A stretch of 64,000 nucleotides of DNA. Source: Mucor racemosus. Lineage: Eukaryota; Mucoromycota; Mucoromycetes; Mucorales; Mucoraceae. Positions 12,001-24,100 of this stretch are shown piece after piece (position 1 is the first letter of the stretch; each line of letters starts with the position of its first letter). Location: the NCBI GenBank assembly GCA_027405735.1, contig JAPEHQ010000001.1, positions 3,534,001 to 3,598,000 of the forward strand, written 5' to 3'. The position numbers and the translations under genes are program-made. Below the pieces are notes generated by a model. It worked only from the letters and a program-made list of their open reading frames with translations, had not been told where the DNA came from and did not search any database.

Positions 12001-12111
12001 TTATATTCCATTACTGTTGGCCCATCAGAAAAGAAAACTCACGCAAATTGGCATGTGAATACGCCACAGCAAATTATCCAGGCACTGGAAGCATTAGCTG
12101 CTTTGGAATAA
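9100..12111 (+). CDS. TPS2: Trehalose-6-phosphate synthase/phosphatase (Tps2-like), 7 exons
   Basis: Exons 9100-9691, 9751-9891, 9946-10071, 10149-10201, 10265-11170, 11227-11597 and 11661-12111 join in frame to 879 residues. The N-terminal two thirds is a GT20 (trehalose-phosphate synthase) domain: GRIINVTHQIPYNI, WPVFHY, NDYHLLLVPEMIRE, IGVDC, then VGRDKLDSTKGI and SRDGMNTTSYEYV. The C-terminal third is a HAD phosphatase with FDYDGTLTP (DxDxT) and GDDKTDEDMF, so it should remove phosphate from trehalose-6-phosphate in the cytosol, the last step of trehalose synthesis. The usual HDYHL of active synthases reads NDYHL, which fits a mainly phosphatase or regulatory role, though this is inference. 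An intron splits FDYD|GTLTP exactly. I chose the ATG at 9100 because the frame upstream opens only with GTG. Confidence 0.93.
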
Positions 12112-12683
12112 CTAACATGAAGATCTTATAATAATAGTAATCGTAACTTTTTAATAAATATATTTCTTTTTTAAATTCTGAACCACTACTCTTTTTGTAA
12201 ATCTTTAGTTTATGCATCTAATTTTGAAAGAATTTTAAATGAACTCTAAATTAAGCTATCTTGTTATGTAGATTGCTATGATCATTGTTAAGGCAAGAAC
12301 TGTTCCTTGGTATTTCCATAGTCCAATGAAGTGTTATAACAACTTGAATACAAAAATTGCATACATTTCAAATGTGCCTTGAAAGCTAGACATCTTGAAC
12401 AAAGGCATCCTATAAAGCTCGAATCCCAATCTTTTTAGGAAAAAAAATGTCTACATGTATTTCAGATGCCAAACATTTTATTACGTGCAATTTTAGCAAA
12501 ACAAAGCTATCATTGAAAGCATGTAAAAAACCTTGAAACATGAATTATAACGAGAGTTTGCTTTTAGAGGAGATCCAAATTAGAAAAGAAAAGGGGGGGT
12601 ACAGTAATGAATTCCCATTTAAATCATAAATCTCTATTTGGTCCCTCCTTCAAGATAGATATAAACGATTTTCTTGATATAAT
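12112..12683. other. Intergenic spacer between TPS2 and nicastrin genes
   Basis: It holds the 3' region of the trehalose gene (an AATAAATA word near 12153) and the promoter of the next gene. A run of seven Gs lies near 12592. I see no gene. Confidence 0.5.
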
Positions 12684-15032
12684 ATGCAAATTGAGAAGCT
12701 GTTAATATTGTTTACTCTATCAAGTATTGCAATATTAAAGTTTTTAGGTAATTTATCAATTAAACCAATATGATGAAAGTAAATTTAATATACTTCAACA
12801 GTTCTAGCAGAAGATATCGCAACTACTTTATATCCATATATCTATACCAATCTATATAATTGGCCCTGTGTACGTTTACTGAATGCAACAGGGACCATAG
12901 GCTGCCATTGTAAATATTCAAAGTACTTTCAAATACGCGTATATACTAATTCAAGCTTTTTATATACCAGCATTACAAAAGAAAAGTGGCATTTTATATC
13001 AAGTAAATACACAAGATGATATCAGTAATTTTGTATCTAGCAAGCCAAATGGAGATTATGCGATTGTCCTTCCGTATTATTTATTAACTAGAGCAAATAT
13101 TGATTCACTTGCAACAACCAAAAAAGTTACAGGCCTTGTTATTTTATTATCGGATTCAACAAATCAACCACAATCACTCACATCACCAGACTCGACATGT
13201 CCAAATTGTGAATTTGGATTATATGCCAATGATACTAATAAATATGAATGGAATCCTCAGGCACAAAATTTGATCGAAGAAACATTCGATTTTCCAATAT
13301 TTGCTATTCGGCCAGAAGATACAACATCTCAAAAAGTTTATGATTATATTACAACAGTAGGTATATGAAAGAAATCTAATTCAGATGAATATTAATTTAT
13401 GTTTATTTGTAGAGTATATCATACAATGTTGCTAATGAATATAAAAATTACCCTTTGAAAGCAATGGATTTTGATTTATTCATGTGGGCAGCTGTTAATT
13501 CAGAAACTTGTCTTCGTAGAGGATGGTGTCAGGTAGTAGGTGGTATGTCAGTTTATTCTACTCCTTCACTTGATATTTCTCCTGATGATAAAAAGCCAAT
13601 TGTTATCGTTTCTGCCAGTATTGATAGCCGTTCGTTATTTCATGATTTAACAGTGGGTGCATCAAATGATGTTTCTGGCATGATTACTGTATTAGCAATT
13701 GCTGATGCATTAAGTAGAGTAAGTAGCACATCGTCAAGTAAAGCACTTACTATAACAACTATTATCAATTATTAGGCACCAACAACCGTAGATAAATTGT
13801 CAAAACATATTTTATACACATTATTTGCTGCTGAATCATGGGGATTAGCTGGATCACAACGATTTGTAAAAGATATTTCAACACCTTTTGTATGTACAAA
13901 TGCAACTAGAGCAACAACTTGTCCATATGCCAATGCACCATGTACATTTCCTTGTGTAAGAAACATGTACTTTCAAAATATCAACTTTGATAACATTGAA
14001 TCTATATTCGAATTTCAATCAGTTTCTGGTATCAACTCCAATTATACGGATGGATATTATGTTCATGTGGACGATGCTAAACAATCACAATCTCTTGTCA
14101 CTGCATTACAGCCATATACCAATATTAAAACGGCTTCGATAGATGGTATTGATCGTAAACTACCTCCTAGCAGCGCCATGAGTTTTTTACAGAAAAGAAG
14201 AGATATTCAAGCCGCTGTCATTACAGATTATCAAAAGAATCTTGGCAACTATTATAATAGTGATATGGATGATGCATTGGATATAACAAAAGCTACAGAT
14301 AGTATTTGCGGGCTAGTCAATTCGACTGCAAATGCAATTTACAATCAAGCATCAAATGGAAATTTGACAAACCAAATCACTGCTAATTGTACCTTGATTT
14401 CATCCATGCTTGAATGTTTAATTTCTAATTTTTCGTGCCCATTCATGCAAAATTATTTTAATGGTAAATTATTCATATACAGGTCAATGCTGCATAATAT
14501 ATAACAATTTTATAGTTACTGCTATATCAAGAATTGCTCATTATTCATCTGTTTATTCCTTTGAAAACCCTCAACCACAACTTTTACAACGATTCGCATT
14601 TAGTTTTTTGAGTGGTGTAACAGGTAAACAAAGAATTGCAGATAATGGACAATCTGTCCAATGCCAAACAATCAAAGATTGTGCTTCAGGCGAGTATTGC
14701 ATCAAACAGCAATGTACCACTTCGCTGACAACGTATCATGAAGCCTATGGTACTGGGTTACAATATGATGAAAGTACTGGTTATGTTAAAGTGGTAGATC
14801 CATCAAAAGGTACATGGACGGAGAGCACGTAAGTAGATTACTGAGCATATACATGCTTTAATACTAATATGTGTAAATTAGATGGGATTCACCTGCTATG
14901 CGTATCTTTTATATAACATCAAAATCACATCAAGTGGTAGAATTTGTAATTGGATTATTATGGATGCTGGCTAGTTTTGCTATTGTTTTATTTGTTAAAA
15001 AGTACCTTAAAAAGACGTTAAAGACTGAATAA
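12684..15032 (+). CDS. NCSTN: Nicastrin-like gamma-secretase subunit, 7 exons
   Basis: Exons 12684-12747, 12802-12909, 12971-13356, 13413-13718, 13776-14463, 14516-14828 and 14882-15032 join in frame to 671 residues. The first exon encodes a hydrophobic signal peptide (MQIEKLLILFTLSSIAI). It is followed by the nicastrin hallmark PCVRLLNATGTIGCH, the aminopeptidase-like fold with DGxxxS-like segment IVSASIDSRSLFHDLTVGAS, the FAAESWGLAGSQRF segment, several N-glycosylation sites and one C-terminal membrane span (residues about 640-660, FVIGLLWMLASFAIVLFV) with a short basic tail. Nicastrin is the large type I glycoprotein that screens substrates for presenilin. It is absent from most ascomycetes and basidiomycetes but known from early-diverging fungi. 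No presenilin, Aph-1 or Pen-2 gene lies in this window. Confidence 0.9.
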
Positions 15033-15132
15033 ATAAAAACTGTATAAAAAATGATGAAGGTTATATGATGATTTTGGTATGAATTTCTTTGTAAATGTCT
15101 GCTTTGATAATGTTTGTTTCTATCAATTGATG

Positions 15133-16680
15133 TTAATAGAGAAGATAAATACTAGGCTTGTAGATGTTACCTTTTGGATTTCCATCGCTTTTATTAGTTT
15201 TATTAATCGAGCTTGAAGATCCATCGCTATTTGTTTGCTTTAATCGTTTGTTTGGAGAAGATTCATCAATTGATTCATCAAACGCAAGTAAAGAAGATGT
15301 GGAGCTTGTCCATACTGAATACATGGATTCAATTGATAACCCTCTAAATAAAGTAGGAGGTGCAATAATTGGCGAGGATGTCTGTTCTTCTTGTTCGTCT
15401 GCACAGTCGTTTCCAGGCGACAAAGGATGTTGAGGATTAATAGTAGCATTATCCCATTCTAAACTGCTTGGTTCCTCTAAACTTGGTGCTTCGAAACTGC
15501 TGCATTGTTCCAAACTGCCAGGTCGCCTCAATTCCTCTGCTGGCTTATCTAAATCCTCAGGTTGATCAAGAGGTGAATCTGGCATAAATACTGACCAATC
15601 TCCATCATCAATATCATCATTAAATAGACGAGATAATGATACACTAGGTAACAATGCAGGTGGTAATTCAGTTGATTTGTTATTTTCATTTGCTACAGTT
15701 GGGTTTGATTCTTTAGTAACACCATTACTGCAATTTTCGATAATTACAACAGGATCTTTAGTGTTGGCTTCTTTAGTTGACAAAGATGTTGAAGGCATAA
15801 TTGTCCATTTAGCTTGATCTGACTCTTTTGAAGACATGGCAGTTGAATTTGGGGATAAATGAAATTTAGGACTAAGAACTAATAAATGAAGCAAAGTCTC
15901 CTATACAACGGCTCATTATTAATATAATTATGATAAAACTGGTTTCTTCCTTGTATTGAATACCTTTCCAATTGGCTTGCTGTAAATCTTTTTCAATTCA
16001 GTCAGAATTTCTTTTGTATTCAAGTGTGTAGGATTCTCAAAAAGTGATATAATTGTAGATTCCAATTCATGATCCACACCAGTATCATTATGATCATTAG
16101 GTGTAGTTATTTCTGAATCTGTTCCATCATCTCCTCGTTGACTAGGATATTTAGGTTGAATAAAATTATCAGGCAAAATAAAGACAAAGATTGTATCATT
16201 GATTTCAATTAATGAACTAGTTTTTAACACTGTTGGTTTATCTCGAGGCTTTTTCTCGATGTGATTAATCTTGACACCATTTCTTCCATAAACATAAAGC
16301 TCCCATCTGTCTCTTCTAGCACTAAATCGAATCTCACAATGTCTCCTAGAAACTAGATTTGAACCCTCAAAATCTACATGTACAATTTGATCTTTTCGCG
16401 TACGTTTTTGGCCAGGATTTGCAGTGCCAGATCTACCTAGAACTATGCGAGGCTCACTGATATAGCAGGTCCAGTCAGAACCTGCTAATCGAGGATAAAG
16501 ATGCGCTGTATTTGGTGGTACTGATGGTGTGTTAACCTTGACAGTGTGTGCTGATTCTGTTAATAGATGAAAACCTTTTGATAGTTCTGAATCATTAAAC
16601 TGATTTGATAGAATGTTAATATTTTATTATATACAGCAATACATTTTATATCATACTGATTGATTAGTCGGTTTTGACAT
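15133..16680 (-). CDS. FHA-domain nuclear protein (Fhl1/forkhead-type FHA), 3 exons
   Basis: Exons 16680-16657, 16599-15940 and 15900-15133 join in frame to 483 residues. The first exon is only 24 nt (MSKPTNQS), and the second intron is 39 nt. Residues about 40-150 form an FHA domain: GSDWTCYISEPRIVLGRS, then SNLVSRRHCEIRF and LYVYGRNGVKINH, with the phosphothreonine-contacting Arg (LGR), the SRRH core and the GRNGV turn. The FHA resembles those of Fhl1-type forkhead proteins, but I see no forkhead DNA-binding helix. The C-terminal half is acidic, Ser/Pro-rich and low in complexity. The gene is convergent with the nicastrin gene (stop codons 100 bp apart). A transcriptional or phospho-signalling adaptor role is inferred. 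Confidence 0.8.
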
Positions 16681-16800
16681 TATTCAAACAAGAAAGAACT
16701 TGATTATTTATTATAAATGCGACACAAATAAAGTTTTTATCATGTTTGGAAATTAAGAACTTTATTGGTTAATTCCTTTAGGTATTTTAGTTGTATAAAT

Positions 16801-17800
16801 TTATGCTTTCATAGGTCCTTCTGCTGCAACTGGTAAACCAAATTCATCCAATTTAACATCCTGCTGCTATAGTAATTTATTAGACTTCTATATTCAATTT
16901 GACATTGTATTTATTTACCAATTTAGGGTCTGTCTCAGCTGTCTTGGGAAGATCAAGTTCATCTTCTTGCAAATAAGAAGGTATTTCTTCGTCCTCAAAT
17001 TCTAATTCATCCCCAAGTGCATCCAATTCTATTGAGATATATTAGTTATTAATTTTATATATCTATTACACCATCTTTAACTAACCTGCTTCTAAATCGT
17101 CTTCATCAATATCATCAGGCAAATTATATGATCTACCTAATGTCTCTTGAACCTCATTTGCTTGTTCCATCAAATCCTCCATTTCATCTTGTAATTGCTA
17201 AATAATAATGTTAATATATATGTAAAGTTTGAATTCTTGAAAATTTACATCAATCTTGTCCAAGTTAACGTTTTTATATTGTTTCTTCATTTCCTTATTC
17301 GCAGTTTGCATAGCATCCACAGTAGCCATTACATTACGTAAATTCTCTGTCGTCATTTGTGCTTGTTCCATATTAAACGATTGTTGTTGTAAATTATCGC
17401 GTTGAGCTTCGTAACTAATTCAAAGATTAAGCATTCTTTTTGTGAATTAGTGTTTATTTATAACTTACAGTTTCTTTTGCTTTAAAACTCGGATAGCTTT
17501 TTGTTGTACAGTTTTCTATAAACAAATACTTTCAACAAACAAGGTTCGAAATGAATTATTTCTTGAAGTTTTACCTTTGCCGGTCCATCTCTCATTTTCT
17601 TTAACTGATCTCTATATCTTGTGAGTTCAGCATCGAGTTTCTTTACTTTAACTTCGACTGCATCAACTCGAACATCGGTCTACATAATATACAAAAATCA
17701 ATAAACTTGTAATGCGCAGACGGGAACCATTTACATTTGATATAGCATCGTTTAATGTGGGTTTAGGGATTTTCTTTCCAGAACCAAAGAGTCTATTCAT
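16801..17800 (-). CDS. VPS60: ESCRT-III subunit Vps60/CHMP5
   Basis: The start at 17800 gives [19 protein letters not shown], the N terminus typical of Vps60/CHMP5. Further exons (17679-17575, then around 17500-17470, 17410-17250, 17200-17090, 17030-16920 and ending at 16801) add the Snf7-fold helices: [38 protein letters not shown], then [20 protein letters not shown] and [19 protein letters not shown]. An acidic C terminus with [13 protein letters not shown] and LDLPKTAE follows. The protein acts with Vta1/Vps4 in late ESCRT-III steps on endosomes. It is unusually intron-rich for about 220 residues. Its promoter faces the right-arm repeats. Confidence 0.92.
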
Positions 17801-18480
17801 TTTTTGTTTGTTTGATAAAAAATAACTAGGGGTAAAATAAGGAAAAGAAAGAAAGAAGGAAAGGCGTTGCTTGATATTCGGCCAAGAAAAATGCGCTTCT
17901 TCCTGTATCCTCTTCAGTAGTACTAAATACACCCCTTGATAGCATTTGCAAATCATTTTAATTTCAATACGTTCACATGACATGTCATTAAATAAATAAT
18001 CTATACTCGGCATCAGATGATTATCATATAAAAGAAGTTACATATGCAAATACTTTGGCAGAGGTTTCAAAAGATTAATGCTCACATTGTTTTGCATATG
18101 TGAAAGATGCTCTAAAATTGTTTTTTTTTATGGTCTAATAAAGCCGCTTCAAAGTCAAACATATCATGCAGCACAGAAAACTACTATTACTACTAAAGCT
18201 GATTAAAATGAATGTTGATTCACTCAAAAAAAAGAAACAAATATCTCGTAAGAACTTAGAAAATCGTAATGATGAAATGTCTTTTTAGGTAAAATGTCTT
18301 TATGTTATCAGCTTTTGAAAAATTTGGAAACCCTGATCATTTTTGACTTAGGTATAGCATAAGAAAAACTCCATTTTCGCGGCCAAATTTTGAGAAAAGC
18401 GACCTAGAGCAATTTCTCTTATATTTATGGCTCACTTCTCATAGTGGGAACTGATTTTAAGTTCGTTAAAATTGCCTACT
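17801..18480. other. Spacer between VPS60 and the right repeat arm
   Basis: The first ~200 bp are the likely VPS60 promoter and 5' leader (purine-rich on the plus strand near 17825-17865). The rest is non-coding and grades into family A without a sharp edge that I can place. Confidence 0.4.
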
Positions 18481-19840
18481 AAACCAATGGAGCTCAGACA
18501 TCTAACTAATTGAAAAATGCATAGTGTATTATGCTACCTATTCCTGAATTCATTTTATATCACACAGAAGATGTAAAACACATAAAATTCAATGAGTTTT
18601 CTTTGAAAACTGGATCCAACTTTTCATTCCTGCGTTATGTTTTTTTTTTCACTGAATAACACTAAGAAAAAATTACATGCCGATGTACCTGAGATGTTTA
18701 ACTTTAATCCAAAAATGAGTATTCAATAATATCTTATCTCTAGCAGTTGGTACAATTTTTTTTATGCTAATGTTTCAGATTTTTACCGTTAATTTACTGG
18801 TAAAAATTAAAATCTTTGAGCCTTCATATCTCTGCAAAAAATTAAGCTATATTAAGAAGCTTTAATAATAAAACTTACTTGTTTTGATTTCTTTTTTTTT
18901 TTTGACATTTCTGTAGTAGATTTCAAACCATTCGTTAAATTGAGTATTGTTTTTTTATATTAGTAATATTAGCCTCGTTGGTTTCTACTGAATCCAATTT
19001 AGTTCTTTTGAAAACATTGATTTTTCGTGGAAATACCTTCAAAAATATGCGCAAAGAGATAGCGTCAATTCTAGTTTCAATTTTTCCCTGCATACCCTTA
19101 TCCCAAATTCTAAATTCGAAACAATTTTGGACAAAAATCTCGTTTTCTCTATGAAAAATGTAGCTAAAAGATTCAGCAATAGTTTGATCGATAGAAACTT
19201 TTGCTGCGCATTATCTGCATTACTTAAATGTAAATCATGTTTATAAAAAATGATGTAAAAATTCAAAAACCTCCTAAATTTGAATCGTATTTTACGTAAA
19301 ATTTAATATAAATTATTTGTCTGGATTTTGTTTCTTTAGATGAAGAATCTAAAACTGTACAAAAAAATCTGATACGTTACTTCAACTTGCTTTGCAGTTC
19401 ATGAGCTATTAAGCGATTTTGTTTTTGAATCATTTTTGATCGATTTGTATGATTAGTCTGTTTTGGAACTCAGCTACCATAGACTGTAAGCTGCAATGTG
19501 GATTGTTATTTTGATTATCTCAACAAAAATGGTAAAGCAGTTTTCAGTTGGATCTACCTTGTGAATACAAAAAACTAATATCTCAAATTTGGTGCTTAAT
19601 TTTTTCCATCGATTGTTGGCTAATATTTAGCCAACGTTCGGCCAGTGCACTTATACTCTGACATTAACTCTTCTATTTTCAAATAAATATCTATATTCCA
19701 TAGAGGTAGAGTACACCTTGTTTGAAAAGTTGATGAAATTCGACTCAATATTGAACTAAAAAATTTGAAAATTATTTGAAAACTACCTGGAACCACCTAA
19801 AGCCTAAATGACAACAAAAATCTCCTACCTTGGTAAATTT
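18480..19840 (-). repeat. Dispersed repeat family A, copy 2
   Basis: This is the reverse-strand counterpart of 5730-7560 and part of the right arm. It carries the frame at 19266-19039 (minus) that matches the copy 1 frame at 6281-6508 almost residue for residue (FYKH.L.LSNADNAQQKFLS, EKTRFLSKIVSNLEFG). It lacks the SINE: the equivalent site is uninterrupted near 18810. Confidence 0.7.
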
Positions 19841-21379
19841 TGTACCCAGTAGCTTTTATAGTAAACTACATATACCAAGTTTGTTTAGTAATCAAATTGA
19901 TCTTAGTCAACATCTACGATCTTCTAATAACTTTAAATCACAAAAATATTAAAATGTCAAATTGTACCACTGGTACTTCCAAACTAGGAACTAAACCACG
20001 AAGGCCTTGCTTTAAGATCTTATTACTGTATTATTGATAGAATTAGGAAATAGTACATATATCACAAAGGCTATTGATATATCAGAAGTTTACCCATATG
20101 TAGAAATCCAGGAACAACTATTGAAATCCAACATGACATGAGGTTTAGTAACTCATACTAAACGTCCTACATAACCAATAGCAATAACAGCGACTATCAG
20201 AAACATTCAGGAACACTTGGCAACAATGAATCATAAGCAATCCTACATCGTATCCAAATGATACAATCACAGATCACCAATTTCACAAATTCCATTGCAT
20301 ATTATTTGTTCCCAAATCATATCAAGTACCTTAATACCCGGCAATTCATTAATAATATTCATAATCATCATATAACTATCTAGAACACATATAAAATATG
20401 AAGCATCAATGAATTAATAAAATGTATCTTTTAGCAGAGTATTTTCATATTAGTATATTTTAATATAACAGCTATGGTGATCCAGAAACCTTTGTTTTAC
20501 TTTATAACTTGAATAAATATAGAATTGTTATAATTGTAATCCTCATCGCTTTTTTAGTTGAATTACTTTTTTATAGCAGCTTCCAAATTTACATAATAAT
20601 AGTAGATACACATCTTTGTTTATCATAATGGTCTCAAAGGGTAACTTTTACATATTACTGTATTTTGAGAAAATCATCGTCAAAGTATGATGCTTATAGC
20701 TTACAGCACAGCTTCATTACAAAACAATCAAAAGCGCGATATTTATAAATGCTGATCCAAATAAGTTTCAACTCTGCATGGATATAATGTATAAAATATA
20801 TATATTACAAATATTCTAGATATTATCAGCCTCCCTGAATTACTGTGCAAAAAGAAAATTACAAAAATCAGTTGGTACCCTGCTGAGCTGCTGTTTCTTA
20901 TGCCTACTGAGACCACAAATTATTTCGTTCTCTTCAAATATCAATCCAAGTAATCTTATATTCTACATAAGGTTAGATATAAATTGTTATCAAATATGCA
21001 CCAAATGTCAACCTCCATGCGCTATTACGTGTTGAGTTGAGTAAGGATATCAGTTGATATTTTGCTGTGCAACATTTTTATTGATACCAGTGTAAAATTG
21101 GGTTTCCATAACTATGGATTCATGTAAGCCCTAATTTTACAGCTATTCAGCAGTATTATATTTGATGGATACGTGCTACCTATATTAAAAACATTAGTCC
21201 CTTACGTTAGCATGCGTATTCATATACAAGAAAAGAATACCAGCTTGATAGTCTGATATGTCTTATCAAACGGTGGATGTATCCTTGGAATATGAAAGCA
21301 AAAAGAGAAAAACAACACACATAGAAAAGGATTTGCAAGGCTTTACATTATTTAGTACAATTAAACCCCTGCTAAATTG

Positions 21380-22190
21380 CACATTATTTCAGCCAGTGTA
21401 AAAGCAGGATTATAACGCATCAACCCATAAACTAAACAAAATAGGCAATATCTGCTATCATAGAAACATACATTTTTCTACTAGAAAAACTGTCTGTCAT
21501 ATCATACATTCATTAAAAATTGCAAAAGCGAGCCCGTAGAGCGACGCCATAATTGAGCATAACACGATCCAACGGCTAAGTCTCTTATACTATGGTATGT
21601 ATCTAAGGTTTAAATGAAAATGCGTTTTTTTTTTATAACTTTTCGTATATTTAACCACGTATGGTCTGAAAATTCAGACTTTGTAGCGGACATTTTCGGG
21701 GCTCATTTTATCCTTACCAACACGCATGATTTTTATCAAAAAATAGAAAAATCTAATTTTGATACCAAAATCAACGTTTAAATATACTACATTGTGAGAG
21801 AAAATTGTAGCCATAGCTAATGCACATTTTATAAAAGCTTAATATTAAATGTTAAGTAATGAAAATTTGTACTTTTGCCCCAAAAACAGTTTTTTGATTA
21901 AAGGATTTTCATGTAATATTTTGCAATAAAAATGTTTGTTATTTTTGATTGAATAAATAGAGCGCTAAATTCTGTATGTGTGTATACTTTTTGTTTTTAT
22001 AATTGGTAGTATAATTAACTCTAGATTTGCAAAATCAGAAAAAAAAATTAAAAAATGTCAAAATTAATGATCTGGACAAAAATAATTTTCTAAATTAATA
22101 TTCCGCTTATAAACCTTGTAAGTCTTAAAAATAAGAGATTTTATAATACTTGAAAACTTTTTCAAGAATTTACAATGCTGTACCCACTTG
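21380..22190 (-). repeat. ~0.8-kb module, copy 2 (in right arm)
   Basis: It matches 3390-4200 in inverse orientation and 23310-24100 in the same orientation. Landmarks are 'gcgagcccgtagagcgacgc', 'gtatggtctgaaaattcag', 'catgatttt.atcaaaaaatag' and the end 'atgctgtacccactt'. Confidence 0.65.
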
Positions 22191-22308
22191 ATTCAAGCTT
22201 ATTACTGTACATATTCATGCATGTTAATACTGTGTGTTAGTTTATTTGATGATCATATAGTCTTACTTGATAATTAATGGGCTAGAGGTGATTTACATTA
22301 AGTTTTAG

Positions 22309-22408
22309 TCTTATCCTCCAACATCATAAACATAAACATGGCCATCACTGGGACCTATTGCCACCTTTTTACCCTCGTTGTCCCAGGCCAATTTATTCAA
22401 TGCTTTAC
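22309..22408 (-). pseudogene. Second dynein intermediate chain fragment
   Basis: On the minus strand this reads SSKALNKLAWDNEGKK then VAIGPSDGHVYVYDVGG, the same WD40 piece as at 3150-3255 but without its internal stop. It is cut off upstream after about 33 residues. What follows upstream (22409-22440) looks like an intron end ('tttttatag'), unlike the left-arm copy, where exon sequence continues. The donor-like GGGGTAAG of copy 1 reads GAGGATAAG here, so the splice site is lost. It is a fragment, not a gene. Confidence 0.7.
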
Positions 22409-23309
22409 TAGAACAGACTTACTTTTGACCTATAAAAATTGATTTATTAGTAGAATCAATTAACAAGCTAGTAAGTAATAATTATGGTGTACCTTTGACA
22501 GTTGGTAGTGTCATACAAGACAACATCTTGTTTTCCTCTTCTTAGCTGTTGGCCACTAAATAAAAACAAATATTTTTTAGAAACCAAATAGATTAACATG
22601 AGTTTATTCATTCATTTAAATCAAGTCAACACTATACATACTTTTATAATTACCAGTTTTTCTCCAGGTAGATATCGACTTTAGACCAAAAAAGCATTGA
22701 TTATAATGTAGATAATGGAACAAAATGATTTAGTCCTGGATGCTTTTTTTGTTCGAAAAAGATATTATAACGCGCCCTAACATTAACAGTTAATAATTCA
22801 TTACCAAATAAACAATAAGAAGAACATGATGTACTTGTATCTCCTGCTATTTAATTTCAGTTTATAAAAAAATATTGATCTTTTTGTTGTAGTTTTAAAC
22901 GTAAATAAAAGAGCTGAGGAAAGAGTAGGGAAGAAAAAAGATTTTGTGTGTTACAAACAGAAATTTACAAAGGCATAAATACTTTTAGTGTTACCAGATA
23001 GGTTGTTGTCGTTGTTTGAATTTGGTCCCTGAAAGAAAAACATGGGCAGAACTCTTTCAAACCCCAAATTTCAAAGTGATATATCTCGTCAATAAGACAA
23101 TTCTGTTGAATTAAAGTAACTCACATCTGATTTAAACCATTCAAATTATCTTCGTTATTAACTATATAATGATTGATCTACTTTAATAAATTGACTAAAA
23201 AACCTTAATCTCATTGCCCTGTTCATCTGGGCTGCCTGACCTGCACAAAATTTTTTATTCTGCCCATCTGTGCAGATCATTATGCCCATGTGAAGCATAG
23301 TTCGGCCAT
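22409..23309. other. Spacer with possible further dynein-locus remnants
   Basis: A 62-bp minus-strand segment (about 22493-22554) is bounded by an acceptor-like 'tttatttag' and a donor-like 'AAAG|GTACAC', so it may be a relic exon of the captured locus. It is too short to identify. Otherwise I see nothing. Confidence 0.35.
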
Positions 23310-24100
23310 AGTGTACACTGCTATGTATATTGCTCATTTCAGCCACTGTAAAAGCAGTATTACAGCGCATGAACGATAAACTAAATAAAATAGGCAATAT
23401 CTCTTACTATAGAAACATAAATTTATTAAAAAATTGCAAAAGCGAGCCCGTAGAGCGACGCCGTAATTGAGCATAGCAAGATTGAACGACTACTAAGTCT
23501 CATATTATTATGGTATTTCTAAGTTTTAAATAAAAATGCGTTTTTTCTTTAACTTTTCGTATATTTAACCACGTATGGTCTGAAAATTCAGTTTTTGTAG
23601 CGGACATTTTCGGGGCTCATTTTACCCTTACCAACACTCATGATTTTGATCAAAAAATAGAAAAATCAAATTTTGATACCAAAAGCAACGTTTAAATATA
23701 CTACATTGTGAGAGAAAATTGTAGCCATAGCTAATGCACATTTTATAAAAGCTTAATATTAAATGTTAAGTAATGAAACTCTGTACTTTTGTCCCAAAAA
23801 CGGTTTTTTGATTAAAGGGTTTTCATGTAATATTTAGTAATAAAAATGTTTGTTATTTTTTATTGAGCAAATAGAGCGCTAAATTCTGTATATGTGTATA
23901 CTTTTTGTTTTTATAATTGGTAGTATAATTAACCCTAGATTTGCAAAAGCAGAAAAAAAAATTAAAAAATGTCAAAATTGATGATCTGGACAAAAATAAT
24001 TTTCTAAATTAATATTCCGCTTCTAAGCCTTGTAAGTCTTAAAAATAAGAGATTTTGAAATATTTGAGAACTTTTTCAAGGACTAATGATGCTGTACCCA
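23310..24100 (-). repeat. ~0.8-kb module, copy 3 (solo)
   Basis: This is a direct repeat of 21380-22190, about 1.9 kb away. Similarity begins near 'cagccactgtaaaagcag' and stops after 'gatgctgtacccactt'. Neither the dynein piece nor the other arm modules accompany it, which defines the module edges. Confidence 0.65.

Larger units (their letters stand above)
18540..22408 (-). repeat. Right arm of the long inverted repeat
   Basis: It is inverted relative to 3170-7480. The two arms enclose about 11 kb with four intact genes. Module order is mirrored: family A (18.48-19.84), the ~1.5-kb middle module, the ~0.8-kb module (21.38-22.19), then the dynein fragment. Point differences and short indels are scattered throughout, so the duplication is not brand new. 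Confidence 0.8.

Noticed and set aside
22309..22408. Real dynein intermediate chain exon
   Set aside because: The frame is open, but it is isolated, the donor is mutated and it is duplicated with the repeat arm. A fragment is the simpler reading.
3000..24100. LTR retrotransposon or LINE
   Set aside because: I found no reverse transcriptase, integrase, endonuclease or transposase motif on either strand and no LTR-like direct ends. The modules are non-autonomous or of unknown type.
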